This document shows, in pieces, positions 16,828 through 25,353 of a stretch of DNA of 64,000 bases. The stretch's first letter is position 1. Each line of letters starts with the position of its first letter. Position numbers and translations under genes: made by a program. The stretch is from Paenibacillus xylanexedens (GTDB taxonomy: Bacteria; Bacillota; Bacilli; Paenibacillales; Paenibacillaceae): the NCBI RefSeq assembly GCF_007676705.1, contig NZ_VEBF01000002.1:682001-746000 (forward strand). Reading direction: 5' to 3'. The notes below the pieces were generated by a model. It had not been told where the DNA came from. It saw only the letters and a program-made list of their open reading frames with translations, and did no database searches.

Positions 16828-18341
16828 GATTGCACCTCTTGTCCACCGCTTGCATAGTATAGCAGCTGTTCTTGGTTAGTCTCGCCCCGCTTGAACTCTT
16901 TTACGATAACACCTTCGCACATGACGGCAATGCGGTCACCAATCCCCATGCCTTCATCCAGTTCACAGGTGAAATAGATTACGCCCTTGCCTGCCAATGC
17001 CAATTCATTGATGATGCGGAAAATGTCACTTTTCGCCCCAATATCCACGCCCTTGGTTGGCTCATCAAATATAAATACATCTGCATCCGCATTAAGCCAT
17101 TTACCAATGGCTACCTTCTGCTGATTACCACCGCTTAAATACTTTACTTCCTGCTTTACTGACGATGTCTTAATTCCGAGCTGTTTCACCAATGACTCCG
17201 CATTCTGACGCTCCCGTTTGCGGCTCACAAACCCCATTGTACTGAGGCGACTAAGCAAAGGCAGGCTTAAATTCCGTTCCACGTTCTCCTGAATCAGAAT
17301 TCCTTGTTTACGTCGCTCCTCCGGTACAGAAACAATCCCTAGAGCCGCAGCATCCGCAGGCTGAGTCAGGCGGAGGTTACGGTTGTTAAGCCGGATCTCG
17401 CCTCCTTCCAGTCGATCTGCGCCAATGAGCAAGCGAGAGCTTTCCGTTTTACCAGCGCCTACCAGACCCACTACAGCGAGGACTTCACCTCGGCGTACAG
17501 ACAGGTCAACACCCTTGACCTTCACTCCACGACGAAGCCCACGTGCCTCCAGTAACAGTTCTCCCACGGGTGCTTCCGTCTTCGGAAACTCTTCTTCGAA
17601 TGGTTTGCCCAGCATCTGTGTGACCAAGTCGTTAATTGTCAGTCCTTTTGCTTCACCGGTAAATACATGTTGTCCATCTCTCATGACCGTAACGCGATCA
17701 CAGTGACCTGTCACTTCAGCAAGGCGATGGGTAATGAAAATACAAGCTACACCCCGATCCTTCAGGAGATGAACGATTCGGAAAAATGCATCCGTTTCTT
17801 CCTGACTCAGCGGTGCAGTCGGTTCGTCAAAAATGATGACCTTGGCATCCTGAATCAAAATCCGTGCCAACAGTATCATCTGTTTCTCTGCAAGCGTCAG
17901 ATCGGCCACTTTTTCGTGAACGGATATGTCTGCTCCTAATTGCTGCAACGCCTCAACCGCACGCTGTTGCAGCTTTCGTGGACTTTTCCACCAACCTCCA
18001 GCAGATGAAGCCAGCTGATCCAACATAATGTTCTCCGCAGCCGTCAGCTGTGGCACCAGTGCCGCATCCACTTCCTGATATACACAATGTATCCCACTTG
18101 CCTTCGCGTCTCCCGGAGAACCCAAGTGAAGCGCTTGGCCACTCAACTGAATCGTACCCTGATCCAATGGATAGGCACCGGACAAAATTTTCATTAACGT
18201 GCTCTTACCGGCACCATTGGCACCCAGCAGCGCATGAATCTCGCCGCCTTTAACAGAGAAATCCACATCCTTCAGTGCAGGAATGCCTGAAAACTGCTTG
18301 TGGATATGTTCCATTTGAAGCAGAATCGGTGCAGTGCTCAT
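16824..18341 (-). CDS. Sugar ABC transporter ATPase, two-domain (CUT2/Rbs type)
   Basis: 505 residues with two ABC modules. The first has Walker A GANGAGKST (40-48), Walker B VIIFDEPTAPL and a degenerate signature LTLAEKQ; the second has a non-standard P-loop GLVGAGKTE, signature LSGGNQQK and FIFDEPTKGVD. This pairing of one good and one altered site is usual in RbsA/MglA. GGAGG eight bases before ATG 18341 fixes the start; TTG 18356 is in frame but overlaps that site. Powers the permease next to it. Confidence 0.94.
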   Translation of the reverse strand: MSTAPILLQMEHIHKQFSGIPALKDVDFSVKGGEIHALLGANGAGKSTLMKILSGAYPLDQGTIQLSGQALHLGSPGDAKASGIHCVYQEVDAALVPQLTAAENIMLDQLASSAGGWWKSPRKLQQRAVEALQQLGADISVHEKVADLTLAEKQMILLARILIQDAKVIIFDEPTAPLSQEETDAFFRIVHLLKDRGVACIFITHRLAEVTGHCDRVTVMRDGQHVFTGEAKGLTINDLVTQMLGKPFEEEFPKTEAPVGELLLEARGLRRGVKVKGVDLSVRRGEVLAVVGLVGAGKTESSRLLIGADRLEGGEIRLNNRNLRLTQPADAAALGIVSVPEERRKQGILIQENVERNLSLPLLSRLSTMGFVSRKRERQNAESLVKQLGIKTSSVKQEVKYLSGGNQQKVAIGKWLNADADVFIFDEPTKGVDIGAKSDIFRIINELALAGKGVIYFTCELDEGMGIGDRIAVMCEGVIVKEFKRGETNQEQLLYYASGGQEVQS

Positions 18342-18415
18342 GATGTTAACCTCCAATCATTCCCATCCGGGAGTATCCCATTTCTCATCCAGATCTCGCA
18401 GAGCTTTATTATGGT

Positions 18416-18440
18416 GGAAAAAGCGCGCCTTGCGGCGCGC
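18416..18440 (-). terminator. Intercistronic hairpin, binding protein to ATPase
   Basis: GCGCGCC-GCAA-GGCGCGC followed by TTTTTCC on the minus strand, 15 bases after the binding-protein stop. Likely partial terminator or 3' stabiliser so that the binding protein is made in excess of the membrane subunits. Confidence 0.75.
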
Positions 18441-18454
18441 TTCCCTTACGCTGC

Positions 18455-19552
18455 TTATTTAGCAGTAATTCCGTATTCGCTCATCCAATCCTTGATTCCT
18501 TGTGTACTGCCTCCCCAACCCTCAACGAACTCTGACAGCTCTGAAGTGGAGATTTGTTTATCTGGCAAAGCTTCACGTTGAACGTAGACCGGATTAAGCA
18601 CAACTGCATCTTCCGTCTCGTCCCCGTTCAGTTTCTGATAGGCATAACGTACTTGTACGCGACCGATATCTGTTGGATCAACCGCAGCAGAAGCAACCCA
18701 AGGATTTTTCGGGTCTTGAATCATTTGCAGATCCTCGTCACTCATATCGATACCATACACTTTGATCTCGTCACGTCCAGCTTGTTGAATTGCACGCGCT
18801 GCACCTTTGGCGAACTCATCCCATGCAGCCCATACAGCTGTAATTTCACCTTTTGGATATTGTTTGAGAATGGCTTCCATTTTGGCCTGTGTATCCAGCG
18901 CCGGGTTCTGTGCGGAACCGAATGTTGCTATCTCTTTAATGTCCGGATTTGCTTTCAGGAATTCACCGTATGCGATCTGACGGCGTTCCATTGGAGCAAA
19001 ACCAGCTACCCATACTTTGACGATGTTACCTTGTCCATTGATATCTTTTTTCATTTGCTCCAACGTGAGTTCAGCCATCTTCTGGTCATCCTGCGACAGG
19101 ACTGTTGCTCCCGGAACACTGATGGCTGCGTCGAACACAACGACTGGAATGTTCTGTTCTACTGCCTTCTTCACACCTGGCTCTAGCAGGGAATCCCCGT
19201 GATCTGTGAGAATGGCATCGAATTTCTGGTTAATTGCGCTATCGAGCAAGGATACCATCTTCGCTTTGTCATTATCGGCAACAAACGTAGTCAGCTCTCC
19301 GCCGAATTTTTCGATTTCTTGTTTGACTCCTTGTACATATTGTTGCGAGAAGGTACCTGTATTGAATTCCATAATAAGTGCGATCCGTTTGCCGCTTAGA
19401 GGGCCTGTGACTGCTTCCGTTTTTGGTGTATCATCTGATGCACCTGAAGCCGGAGTTGCTGCCGGTTCTTTTTTGATTCCGCAAGCGGACAGCGCCAATG
19501 CGAATACTAAAAACACACTCAACCATACCCATTTTGTCTCTTTTCTTTTCAT
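18455..19552 (-). CDS. Sugar-binding lipoprotein of ABC transporter
   Basis: Extracellular substrate-binding protein anchored by lipid. 365 residues from ATG 19552 (GGGGGAG six bases before). Signal peptide with basic start MKRKETKW, hydrophobic core and lipobox LSAC (Cys24). The mature part is a periplasmic-binding type 1 fold (IALIMEFNTGTFSQQYVQGV, VVVFDAA, VYGIDMSD), the family that binds ribose, galactose, inositol and similar ligands. First gene of the operon. The ligand is unknown. Confidence 0.93.
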   Translation of the reverse strand: MKRKETKWVWLSVFLVFALALSACGIKKEPAATPASGASDDTPKTEAVTGPLSGKRIALIMEFNTGTFSQQYVQGVKQEIEKFGGELTTFVADNDKAKMVSLLDSAINQKFDAILTDHGDSLLEPGVKKAVEQNIPVVVFDAAISVPGATVLSQDDQKMAELTLEQMKKDINGQGNIVKVWVAGFAPMERRQIAYGEFLKANPDIKEIATFGSAQNPALDTQAKMEAILKQYPKGEITAVWAAWDEFAKGAARAIQQAGRDEIKVYGIDMSDEDLQMIQDPKNPWVASAAVDPTDIGRVQVRYAYQKLNGDETEDAVVLNPVYVQREALPDKQISTSELSEFVEGWGGSTQGIKDWMSEYGITAK

Positions 19553-19576
19553 CTCTGTCTCCCCCTGTCCACTCTC

Positions 19577-19592
19577 TGTGATCTCGATCACA
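19577..19592. promoter_or_regulatory. Crp/Fnr-like operator palindrome
   Basis: TGTGATCTCGATCACA, a perfect palindrome of the TGTGA-N6-TCACA form bound by Crp/Fnr-family regulators. It lies 14 bases downstream of the candidate -10, a position that would repress. It could also be a site for an unrelated regulator. Confidence 0.5.
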
Positions 19593-19605
19593 ATAGTTGA
19601 ATATT

Positions 19606-19634
19606 AATATAACGGCTAATCCCTAGTATGTAAA
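19606..19634 (-). promoter_or_regulatory. Candidate promoter of sugar ABC operon
   Basis: TTTACA (19634-19629), 17-base spacer, TATATT (19611-19606), about 55 bases before the binding-protein ATG. Confidence 0.55.
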
Positions 19635-19726
19635 TGGGTTTTAGTAATTTAAAGCTAAAAATCGCTAAGTTTTTTCGAAAGCATTATCCTTCCTATCCAT
19701 TTCATCCAAAATTAAGAAATCACACT

Positions 19727-19764
19727 AAAAAAGACCGCGAGGGGGAGTCCCCTTACGGTCTTTT
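19727..19764. terminator. Terminator after spoIVA
   Basis: AAAAGACCGtaaGGGGactCCCCctcgCGGTCTTTTTT on the minus strand. The T tract begins before the sugar-operon promoter region, insulating the two. A/T tracts on both sides make it potentially bidirectional. Confidence 0.85.
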
Positions 19765-19770
19765 GATGTT

Positions 19771-21249
19771 TTACAGAATGATGGCAATCAAGCCGCCTGA
19801 ACCTTCGTTAATGATTCTTCCCAGCGTCTCTTGCAATTTGTATCTTGCATTATCCGGCATCATGGCAATCTTGCCCTGAATACCTTCTCGCACAATGGAG
19901 TGCAGCGAACGACCGAACATGTCTGAATCCCATACCTTGATCGGATCGTTCTCGAAGTCCTGCATCAGGTATCTCACCAGTTCCTCACTTTGTTTCTCCG
20001 TACCGATGATTGGAGCGAACTCCGATTCCACATCAACCCGGATCATGTGAATGGACGGTGCAGTTGCTTTCAAGCGTACGCCAAATTTGGTACCCTGGCG
20101 AATGAGCTCAGGTTCATCAAGAGCCATCTCGGCGAGAGATGGAGCAGCAATGCCGTATCCGGTCGTTTTGACCATCTCCAGCGCTTCTGCAAAGCGGTCA
20201 TATTCTCTCTTCGCATGCGAGAATTCCTGCATTAATTGCAGCAGATGATCCTTGCCTCGAATTTCAATTCCGACCACTTCCACGAGAATCTGATCATACA
20301 GTTCATCCGGCGCATACAGGTCAATTTCGGCTACACCTTGCCCCATATTCATGCCACTTAGACCCGCGCGATCAATGAATTCATATTCCATGAACTGAGC
20401 CACAACCCGATCCACGTCACGAAGTCTGCGAATATCCTTTACGGTATCCCGTACGGAATTTTCGTAGTTGCTACGCAGCCAGTGAGTCTCGTTCAGTACC
20501 ATAACCCAGCTCGGCAGGTTTACATTCACTTCATGCACAGGGAACTCATAGAGCACTTCTCGAAGGACACCCGTCACATCATCTTCCGTCATCGTGGCTG
20601 CACTAAGTGTCATGACCGGAATATCATATTTGGCAGCAAGCTCACTACGCAGTTGCAGGGCTTCTTCACTGCGAGGACGAGTGGAGTTGATGACCAGGAC
20701 AAACGGTTTGCCCACTTCTTTCAATTCCGCAATGACTCGTTCTTCGGATTCCACATAGGAACTGCGGGCAATTTCGGCGATCGTGCCGTCCGTTGTTACC
20801 ACAACACCCAGCGTGGAATGCTCCTGAATGACTTTGCGAGTACCAATCTCTGCGGCTTCCTGGAACGGAATTGGCTCCTCGAACCAAGGCGTGGAGATCA
20901 TGCGCGGACCATTCTCATCCTCGTATCCCTTGGCTCCTTCAACCGCATAACCTACACAATCCACAAGGCGCACATTGACATCGAGTCCTTCGGCCACCTT
21001 GATTTGAACTGCGTTATTCGGTACGAATTTGGGCTCCGTGGTCATGATCGTCTTACCTGCTGCACTCTGTGGAAGTTCATCCACCGCCCGACCACGATCT
21101 GCCTCGTTAGTGATGTTTGGCAATACAATGGTCTCCATGAATCGTTTGATAAATGTTGATTTTCCCGTCCGGACTGCGCCGACAACCCCGAGATAAATAT
21201 CCCCTCCGGTCCGCTCAGCTATGTCCTTAAAAATGTCCACTTTCTCCAA
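19771..21249 (-). CDS. spoIVA: Stage IV sporulation protein A (spore coat base ATPase)
   Basis: Polymerises around the forespore and hydrolyses ATP to form the platform for coat assembly; made in the mother cell. 492 residues, the usual length. Walker A GAVRTGKS at 24-31, NVRLVDCVGYAVEGA switch region, VLVINSTRPRS, and the conserved C-terminus ending GGLIAIIL, which in B. subtilis directs localisation. TTG 21249 is the start, six bases after GGGAGGGG. B. subtilis has it directly next to hbs; here the sugar transporter lies between. Confidence 0.98.
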   Translation of the reverse strand: MEKVDIFKDIAERTGGDIYLGVVGAVRTGKSTFIKRFMETIVLPNITNEADRGRAVDELPQSAAGKTIMTTEPKFVPNNAVQIKVAEGLDVNVRLVDCVGYAVEGAKGYEDENGPRMISTPWFEEPIPFQEAAEIGTRKVIQEHSTLGVVVTTDGTIAEIARSSYVESEERVIAELKEVGKPFVLVINSTRPRSEEALQLRSELAAKYDIPVMTLSAATMTEDDVTGVLREVLYEFPVHEVNVNLPSWVMVLNETHWLRSNYENSVRDTVKDIRRLRDVDRVVAQFMEYEFIDRAGLSGMNMGQGVAEIDLYAPDELYDQILVEVVGIEIRGKDHLLQLMQEFSHAKREYDRFAEALEMVKTTGYGIAAPSLAEMALDEPELIRQGTKFGVRLKATAPSIHMIRVDVESEFAPIIGTEKQSEELVRYLMQDFENDPIKVWDSDMFGRSLHSIVREGIQGKIAMMPDNARYKLQETLGRIINEGSGGLIAIIL

Positions 21250-21610
21250 TGAAATCCCCTCCCTAAATTACTCCGAAGGAAAAATGCTAAAGAGCATCCG
21301 CTTCGTTTTTTCAATCAGAAGACTGAAATCCCTGCAACGGTAGAGCCGCCTTTGTGAGTGCCCGGAAGTCGTCCGCCGCCGAACGTTGCATTCTGATGAA
21401 ACCGGCGAGAGCGGCGTTAACTCGTACATGCAATTGGACTAGTATCATCTTATGTATCCGTATGCGGCAATATGACGCGTATTTTTGTTTTTTTATCTTA
21501 AGGTGATGACATTAGGAGAATCCCCCGATCTCGGACTGCGCGTCTTTATTTCAATCTACTTTATGTGATCCTTGAAGCTTTTATGACTGTTAGTGTTCAT
21601 GATTTCAGAA
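21250..21610. other. spoIVA upstream region
   Basis: About 360 bases without a supported gene. It holds a sigma-E-like promoter at 21447-21475 and then a GC-rich, hairpin-prone stretch of roughly 190 bases leading to spoIVA. A plus-strand ATG at 21506 opens only 20 codons and is not convincing. Confidence 0.5.
21447..21475 (-). promoter_or_regulatory. Candidate sigma-E promoter of spoIVA
   Basis: TCATATT (21475-21469), 14-base spacer, CATAAGAT (21454-21447), compared with the mother-cell sigma-E consensus KMATATT-N14-CATACANT. The location suits spoIVA, a known sigma-E gene in Bacillus. Confidence 0.6.
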
Positions 21611-21650
21611 TAAAAAAGAGATATCCCGTATTGGCGGAATATCTCTTCTT
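21611..21650 (-). terminator. Terminator after yphF-like gene
   Basis: AAGAGATATtCCGccaataCGGgATATCTCTT followed by TTTTTA on the minus strand, about 55 bases after the stop. Confidence 0.85.
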
Positions 21651-21705
21651 AAGCCATTGGATCAATGGCAGCATATGCTTTTACACCACTTGAAATGACG
21701 AATCC

Positions 21706-22485
21706 TTAATTGGTTGGTTGAGCAACAGGTATATTATTTTGCCATGCGTAGGGAACAGATTTAACAGGAACGAAGTAGGAGTGTTCCAATAGAACATCCC
21801 GAACATCTTCAGTCTCCGCTGGAGACACATCAGACTTTTCCACCGCCTGCATAATGTCAAAAGCATAATCCACATATACATTGCCTTCCTCATCCATCAT
21901 AAAAGGTAACTCCTGACCGGAATATACACTATTCAACGTTATAGAAGGAGTACCTGCCTGTGCAGCCTGCTCCATATCCACAGCATATAGACCCGGGTAC
22001 AGTTCCTCCCCGCTTGGCAACTTATTGTTATGTACGGTCTTGTATTGATTAACCATTCGTTGCACATCATTTACTTTCTGCACGGTCAGAAGATCCATCA
22101 CTTTAACGGTTGGGTTCACTTCTTCATTCTGAATTAGGAAGTAAGCGCTACCACCGCTTTCAAAAGCCGTTCCCGGTATTTCATCCAGATACCCCAGTTG
22201 CTTCAACTTGAGCAGATCCACTCTGAACTTTTCATATTTTGGGGTTTGCATGTCTGCATTAATGATTGGCAAAATACCTTCATCTTGCTGGAATGTTTCG
22301 ACCGCATTCTGGATACGGCTCACACTTTCCCGATAAGCTATTTTAGGATCCGTAATGTTCTGGGATGGGTACATGCAACCACTTGCTGTAAAAGCAAACA
22401 ACAGGAGTAACAGCAGACCGCCCGTCTGATGCATAAGACGCTGCCGTCCACTTCCCTCTACACATTTTGGCTTGTTCCTGATCAT
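21706..22485 (-). CDS. yphF: YphF-like lipoprotein
   Basis: 259 residues. After a polar start, a leucine-rich hydrophobic core ends in TASGC with the lipidation cysteine at 37, so the protein is probably exported and anchored. The mature part is acidic with no catalytic motif I can name. AAGGAGG six bases before ATG 22485 is strong. Placement beside spoIVA and near gpsA is that of B. subtilis yphF, an uncharacterised lipoprotein; the name rests on position and lipoprotein nature. Confidence 0.7.
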   Translation of the reverse strand: MIRNKPKCVEGSGRQRLMHQTGGLLLLLLFAFTASGCMYPSQNITDPKIAYRESVSRIQNAVETFQQDEGILPIINADMQTPKYEKFRVDLLKLKQLGYLDEIPGTAFESGGSAYFLIQNEEVNPTVKVMDLLTVQKVNDVQRMVNQYKTVHNNKLPSGEELYPGLYAVDMEQAAQAGTPSITLNSVYSGQELPFMMDEEGNVYVDYAFDIMQAVEKSDVSPAETEDVRDVLLEHSYFVPVKSVPYAWQNNIPVAQPTN

Positions 22486-22512
22486 CCGTATCCTCCTTGA
22501 ATAACTCTTATC

Positions 22513-22863
22513 TCAGAACCAGTCGTCTTCCTGTTGTTGACGTTCCAATTGTTTTCGAATAGCTGCCTTCAGAGGATCCTCAGGAACATGAACCGATAGA
22601 GATCCACACACCTTGGCCTGACAAGACAGACGTGTACCTGATTCCAACAGTGAACCCAGCTTACGTTTTTCTGCATCCGTTGGTGGATAGAGTTCCGCCC
22701 GATGTTCTTCGTCCACGTTCACTTTGCACATCAGGCAAGCCGCTTTACCATCGCATCGGGTCGTAATCTTGACTCCAGCACGCCTTGCCGCATTCAGAAG
22801 TGTTGCCCCTGGTTTGAGCGTTATCGATTTGTTCATAGGTAAAAAAGTAATCTTATAGTCCAT
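22513..22863 (-). CDS. [2Fe-2S] ferredoxin
   Basis: Small electron carrier, 116 residues from ATG 22863. Cysteines C37-x5-C43-x2-C46 plus one of the two later cysteines (SCQAKVCG) would ligate the cluster; the x5-x2 spacing is the adrenodoxin-like rather than the plant-like type. The C-terminal tail is charged and glutamine-rich. GGAGG lies three bases before ATG 22866 and six before ATG 22863; the latter is chosen on spacing. It overlaps the end of the nucleotidyltransferase-like gene by 11 bases, so the two are translated together. Redox partner unknown. Confidence 0.85.
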   Translation of the reverse strand: MDYKITFLPMNKSITLKPGATLLNAARRAGVKITTRCDGKAACLMCKVNVDEEHRAELYPPTDAEKRKLGSLLESGTRLSCQAKVCGSLSVHVPEDPLKAAIRKQLERQQQEDDWF

Positions 22864-23497
22864 CATTGTCCTCCCTCAACCTGCTCGGCCATGCAAAGCC
22901 AACAAGATCTTCCACTTCTGCTCTGAAGCGGCTTGTCCATACATTCTGTTGACTTAACTGTGTCATTATAGGTTGATGTGCAAGTGGTTGCTGACGCATC
23001 TGTCTCGCAATGGGTACATAACGATCTTCACGACCTCGCAGCAGATTAAACAACAACTCATGGGCAAGCGGCATCAGGCGCAGGGTATACGAACCCACCT
23101 GTGCTACTGGTGCATGTGGAGCAAGTACATGTTCAATCTCGATGCGGTACCAACTTTTGCGAGCCCATATTTCGAAACCACCAACCAGTTCCAGCGCACA
23201 TGCTCCAACCTGATAGTGACTCAATAGGGAAGCATACGGTCCTGTCTTATCCACAACAGGCTCGTCAAGCATTTCCCCCGGAGCAATGCGGTGAAGTTCC
23301 TTTGCTGCAGCCACATCCGCATAGACATCAATATCTCTGGGAGCCTGCTGCAACTCCACCCCCTGAAGCAGCAACCCACAGCTTCCGCCAAGCAACCATG
23401 TATGCGGCTGAGTATTCCAGGCTTTGGCCGTTTCCAGCAAAGCCGCGTGTAATTCCGGATAACGCTCTGTCCGACCCTCCGTATCATGCGGCCTCAT
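22853..23497 (-). CDS. Nucleotidyltransferase-fold protein
   Basis: 214 residues. LLGGSCGLLLQG (35-46) followed by PRDIDVYAD (53-61) fits the hG[GS]-x(9-13)-DhDh active-site pattern of the polymerase-beta-type nucleotidyltransferase superfamily, with metal aspartates at 55 and 57. A third acidic residue may be in ALELVGGFEIW. No partner HEPN or antitoxin gene is next to it; it is coupled to a ferredoxin. Function not known; could be an RNA- or metabolite-directed enzyme. Confidence 0.7.
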   Translation of the reverse strand: MRPHDTEGRTERYPELHAALLETAKAWNTQPHTWLLGGSCGLLLQGVELQQAPRDIDVYADVAAAKELHRIAPGEMLDEPVVDKTGPYASLLSHYQVGACALELVGGFEIWARKSWYRIEIEHVLAPHAPVAQVGSYTLRLMPLAHELLFNLLRGREDRYVPIARQMRQQPLAHQPIMTQLSQQNVWTSRFRAEVEDLVGFAWPSRLREDNDGL

Positions 23498-23580
23498 TGG
23501 CTCACACTCCCCTCATCCGTGTTCATTGTGTCAGTTCTTATGATGTGCTTATGCGGATGTTATCCTTCAGGCATAGGAAA

Positions 23581-23760
23581 TCAGGTCAGAGAAGCGATTC
23601 CGCCGAAAAAGCCAATCAGCATAATCAAAAATGCAAGCAAGGAAAGAATCCCCCGTACAATGCCTTTTGTTTTGGCACGAGCAAACGTAATCAAGAATAC
23701 AGATAGTCCCATAATGAGGATGGCGACCAATGACAGCCACATCTTGTCCATTGCGCTCAT
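23581..23760 (-). CDS. yphE: Small membrane protein, YphE-like
   Basis: 59 residues from ATG 23760. Two hydrophobic segments (about 8-26 and 37-57) separated by the basic loop FARAKTKGIVRG. AAAGGGGAG lies about 13 bases before the ATG; Met4 is a possible later start. Position between the yphF area and gpsA is that of B. subtilis yphE, a small membrane protein (DUF2768 as I recall). The 83 bases to the next gene are non-coding. Confidence 0.65.
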   Translation of the reverse strand: MSAMDKMWLSLVAILIMGLSVFLITFARAKTKGIVRGILSLLAFLIMLIGFFGGIASLT

Positions 23761-23859
23761 AATCCAACAGTCTCCCCTTTAGTCCGATATTCATCACTGA
23801 CACTGTGACAATTGCAACCATTATAACACGAAATTCAGCTTAACTTTCCAAAAAAAAGA

Positions 23860-23895
23860 CAAAAAAGCAAGCCGGCAGAAGCCGACTTGTCTTTT
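23860..23895 (-). terminator. Terminator after spoVIF-like gene
   Basis: CAAGTCGGC-TTCT-GCCGGCTTG stem (one mismatch) followed on the minus strand by CTTTTTTGTC. Confidence 0.85.
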
Positions 23896-23933
23896 TGTCT
23901 TACTCGATCACCTGCACAAACAGGCGTGATCTA

Positions 23934-24209
23934 TTATTTTTTCATCATCATTTTCATTAACGACTCCATACTGTTTGGATTCAGTCCGCTTTTCTTGACC
24001 GCACTCACAATATCCTTAACCGTATCCTCAGATACCGGAACTTTCGCCATGGCGGATACTTGCTTGATCAATTGGCGCAACTGAGCTTCATTCTGGATCG
24101 TCGTTGGTTTCACCGTGCTTGCCAATTTCTTGACGGCACCCTCAGTTATCGTTTTACCCGTTTTTTTGTTGATTGCATTCAGCGCATCTTTGGAAATGTT
24201 GTTACCCAT
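23934..24209 (-). CDS. Stage VI sporulation protein F-like
   Basis: 91 residues from ATG 24209, with GGAGGAGGGGAG just upstream. Basic and helical; the central part LRQLIKQVSAMAKVPVSED and DIVSAVKKSGLNP resembles the SpoVIF/YjcC family that affects spore coat and germination. The protein ends in a methionine/lysine-rich SLMKMMMKK. Assigned on pattern memory, so the family is likely but not certain. Located between yphE and gpsA. Confidence 0.65.
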   Translation of the reverse strand: MGNNISKDALNAINKKTGKTITEGAVKKLASTVKPTTIQNEAQLRQLIKQVSAMAKVPVSEDTVKDIVSAVKKSGLNPNSMESLMKMMMKK

Positions 24210-24312
24210 TCGTCTCCCCTCCTCCGGCAATACTCATGTGTATAGTATGAGTCCGCTACAGAAAAGGTGAATAAGCTCCTTATTTCACAAGATGCGTTTA
24301 GGCTGATAACAA

Positions 24313-25353
24313 TCAGGAATGCCACTGCTCCCAGGTTTCAAGCTTCATGACTTCCATTTCGGTCTTCGGGTCACGTCCCATCAAGGCTTCAACCGCATCA
24401 CGCGGCTGTCTCTCTTGGAATAAAACGTGATACAACTGATCTGCAATCGGCATTTGCACACCGTATTTTTGAGAGATGAAATAGGCTGCCTGTGTGGTTC
24501 GAATGCCTTCCACCACCATGCCCATGGACTTCAGGACATCATCGAGCTTCTGTCCCTGACCCAACATAGAACCCGCTCTCCAGTTACGGCTGTGCTGACT
24601 CGTAGCCGTTACAACCAGATCCCCGATTCCGGCAAGTCCTGAAAACGTTAAAGGATTTGCCCCCATCTCCACACCAATACGTGTGATTTCCGCCAGACCA
24701 CGGGTCAACAGCGCTGCTTTGGCATTATCACCGAATTGAAGACCATCGGACATGCCTGCACCAAGAGCAATGATATTTTTGAATGCGCCTGCCAGTTCAA
24801 CACCGAGCATGTCACGATTGGTGTAAACACGGAAATAAGCATTCATAAACAAAGCTTGGGCCGCCTCGGCAGATGTCTTATCCAGTGAGGCCACAACCAC
24901 TGTCGTAGGGCAACGCTTCACCACTTCTTCGGCATGGCTTGGGCCAGAAAGCACAACCACACGTCCTTCTTCGCATTCCAGCTCTTCTGAAATGACTGTG
25001 GACATCCGTTTCAGGCTTTCTGTCTCAAAACCTTTGGTTGCATGAATGATTAACATCTCAGGCTTATAATAAGCCTTAAGCTGATTCGAAACTGTACGCA
25101 TGGCTGAAGAAGGCGCAACAATTAACACAGCTATCGCACCTTCCACCGCAGCTTCCATATCAGTTGTTGCCTGAATCCGAGGTGAAAGCTCCGCATCCGG
25201 AAGATAGCGAGTATTCGTGTGCTTGCTATTGATTTCCGTCGTTTGCTCTTCACCACGAGTCCACATCATCACATCTAATTGATTAGCAGCTAGTACACTG
25301 GCCAGAGCCGTTCCCCAGCTCCCAGCGACTAGAACAGCAACTTTTTTAGACAA
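24313..25353 (-). CDS. gpsA: Glycerol-3-phosphate dehydrogenase [NAD(P)+]
   Basis: Makes sn-glycerol 3-phosphate for phospholipids. 346 residues from TTG 25353, eleven bases after GGAGG, giving the usual N-terminus (M)SKKVAVLVAGSWGTALA. The dinucleotide loop reads VAGSWG where most members have GAGSWG, so its first glycine is valine. GVELAGAFKNIIALGAG with the catalytic lysine and GLAGIGDLVVTATS are present. It overlaps plsY by eight bases; both supply phosphatidic acid synthesis. Confidence 0.95.
   Translation of the reverse strand: MSKKVAVLVAGSWGTALASVLAANQLDVMMWTRGEEQTTEINSKHTNTRYLPDAELSPRIQATTDMEAAVEGAIAVLIVAPSSAMRTVSNQLKAYYKPEMLIIHATKGFETESLKRMSTVISEELECEEGRVVVLSGPSHAEEVVKRCPTTVVVASLDKTSAEAAQALFMNAYFRVYTNRDMLGVELAGAFKNIIALGAGMSDGLQFGDNAKAALLTRGLAEITRIGVEMGANPLTFSGLAGIGDLVVTATSQHSRNWRAGSMLGQGQKLDDVLKSMGMVVEGIRTTQAAYFISQKYGVQMPIADQLYHVLFQERQPRDAVEALMGRDPKTEMEVMKLETWEQWHS

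Noticed and set aside
23486-23821. Two overlapping ORFs of 84 and 98 codons around yphE
   Set aside because: Their translations are frame shadows; the shorter frame at 23581-23760 has the expected membrane protein pattern.
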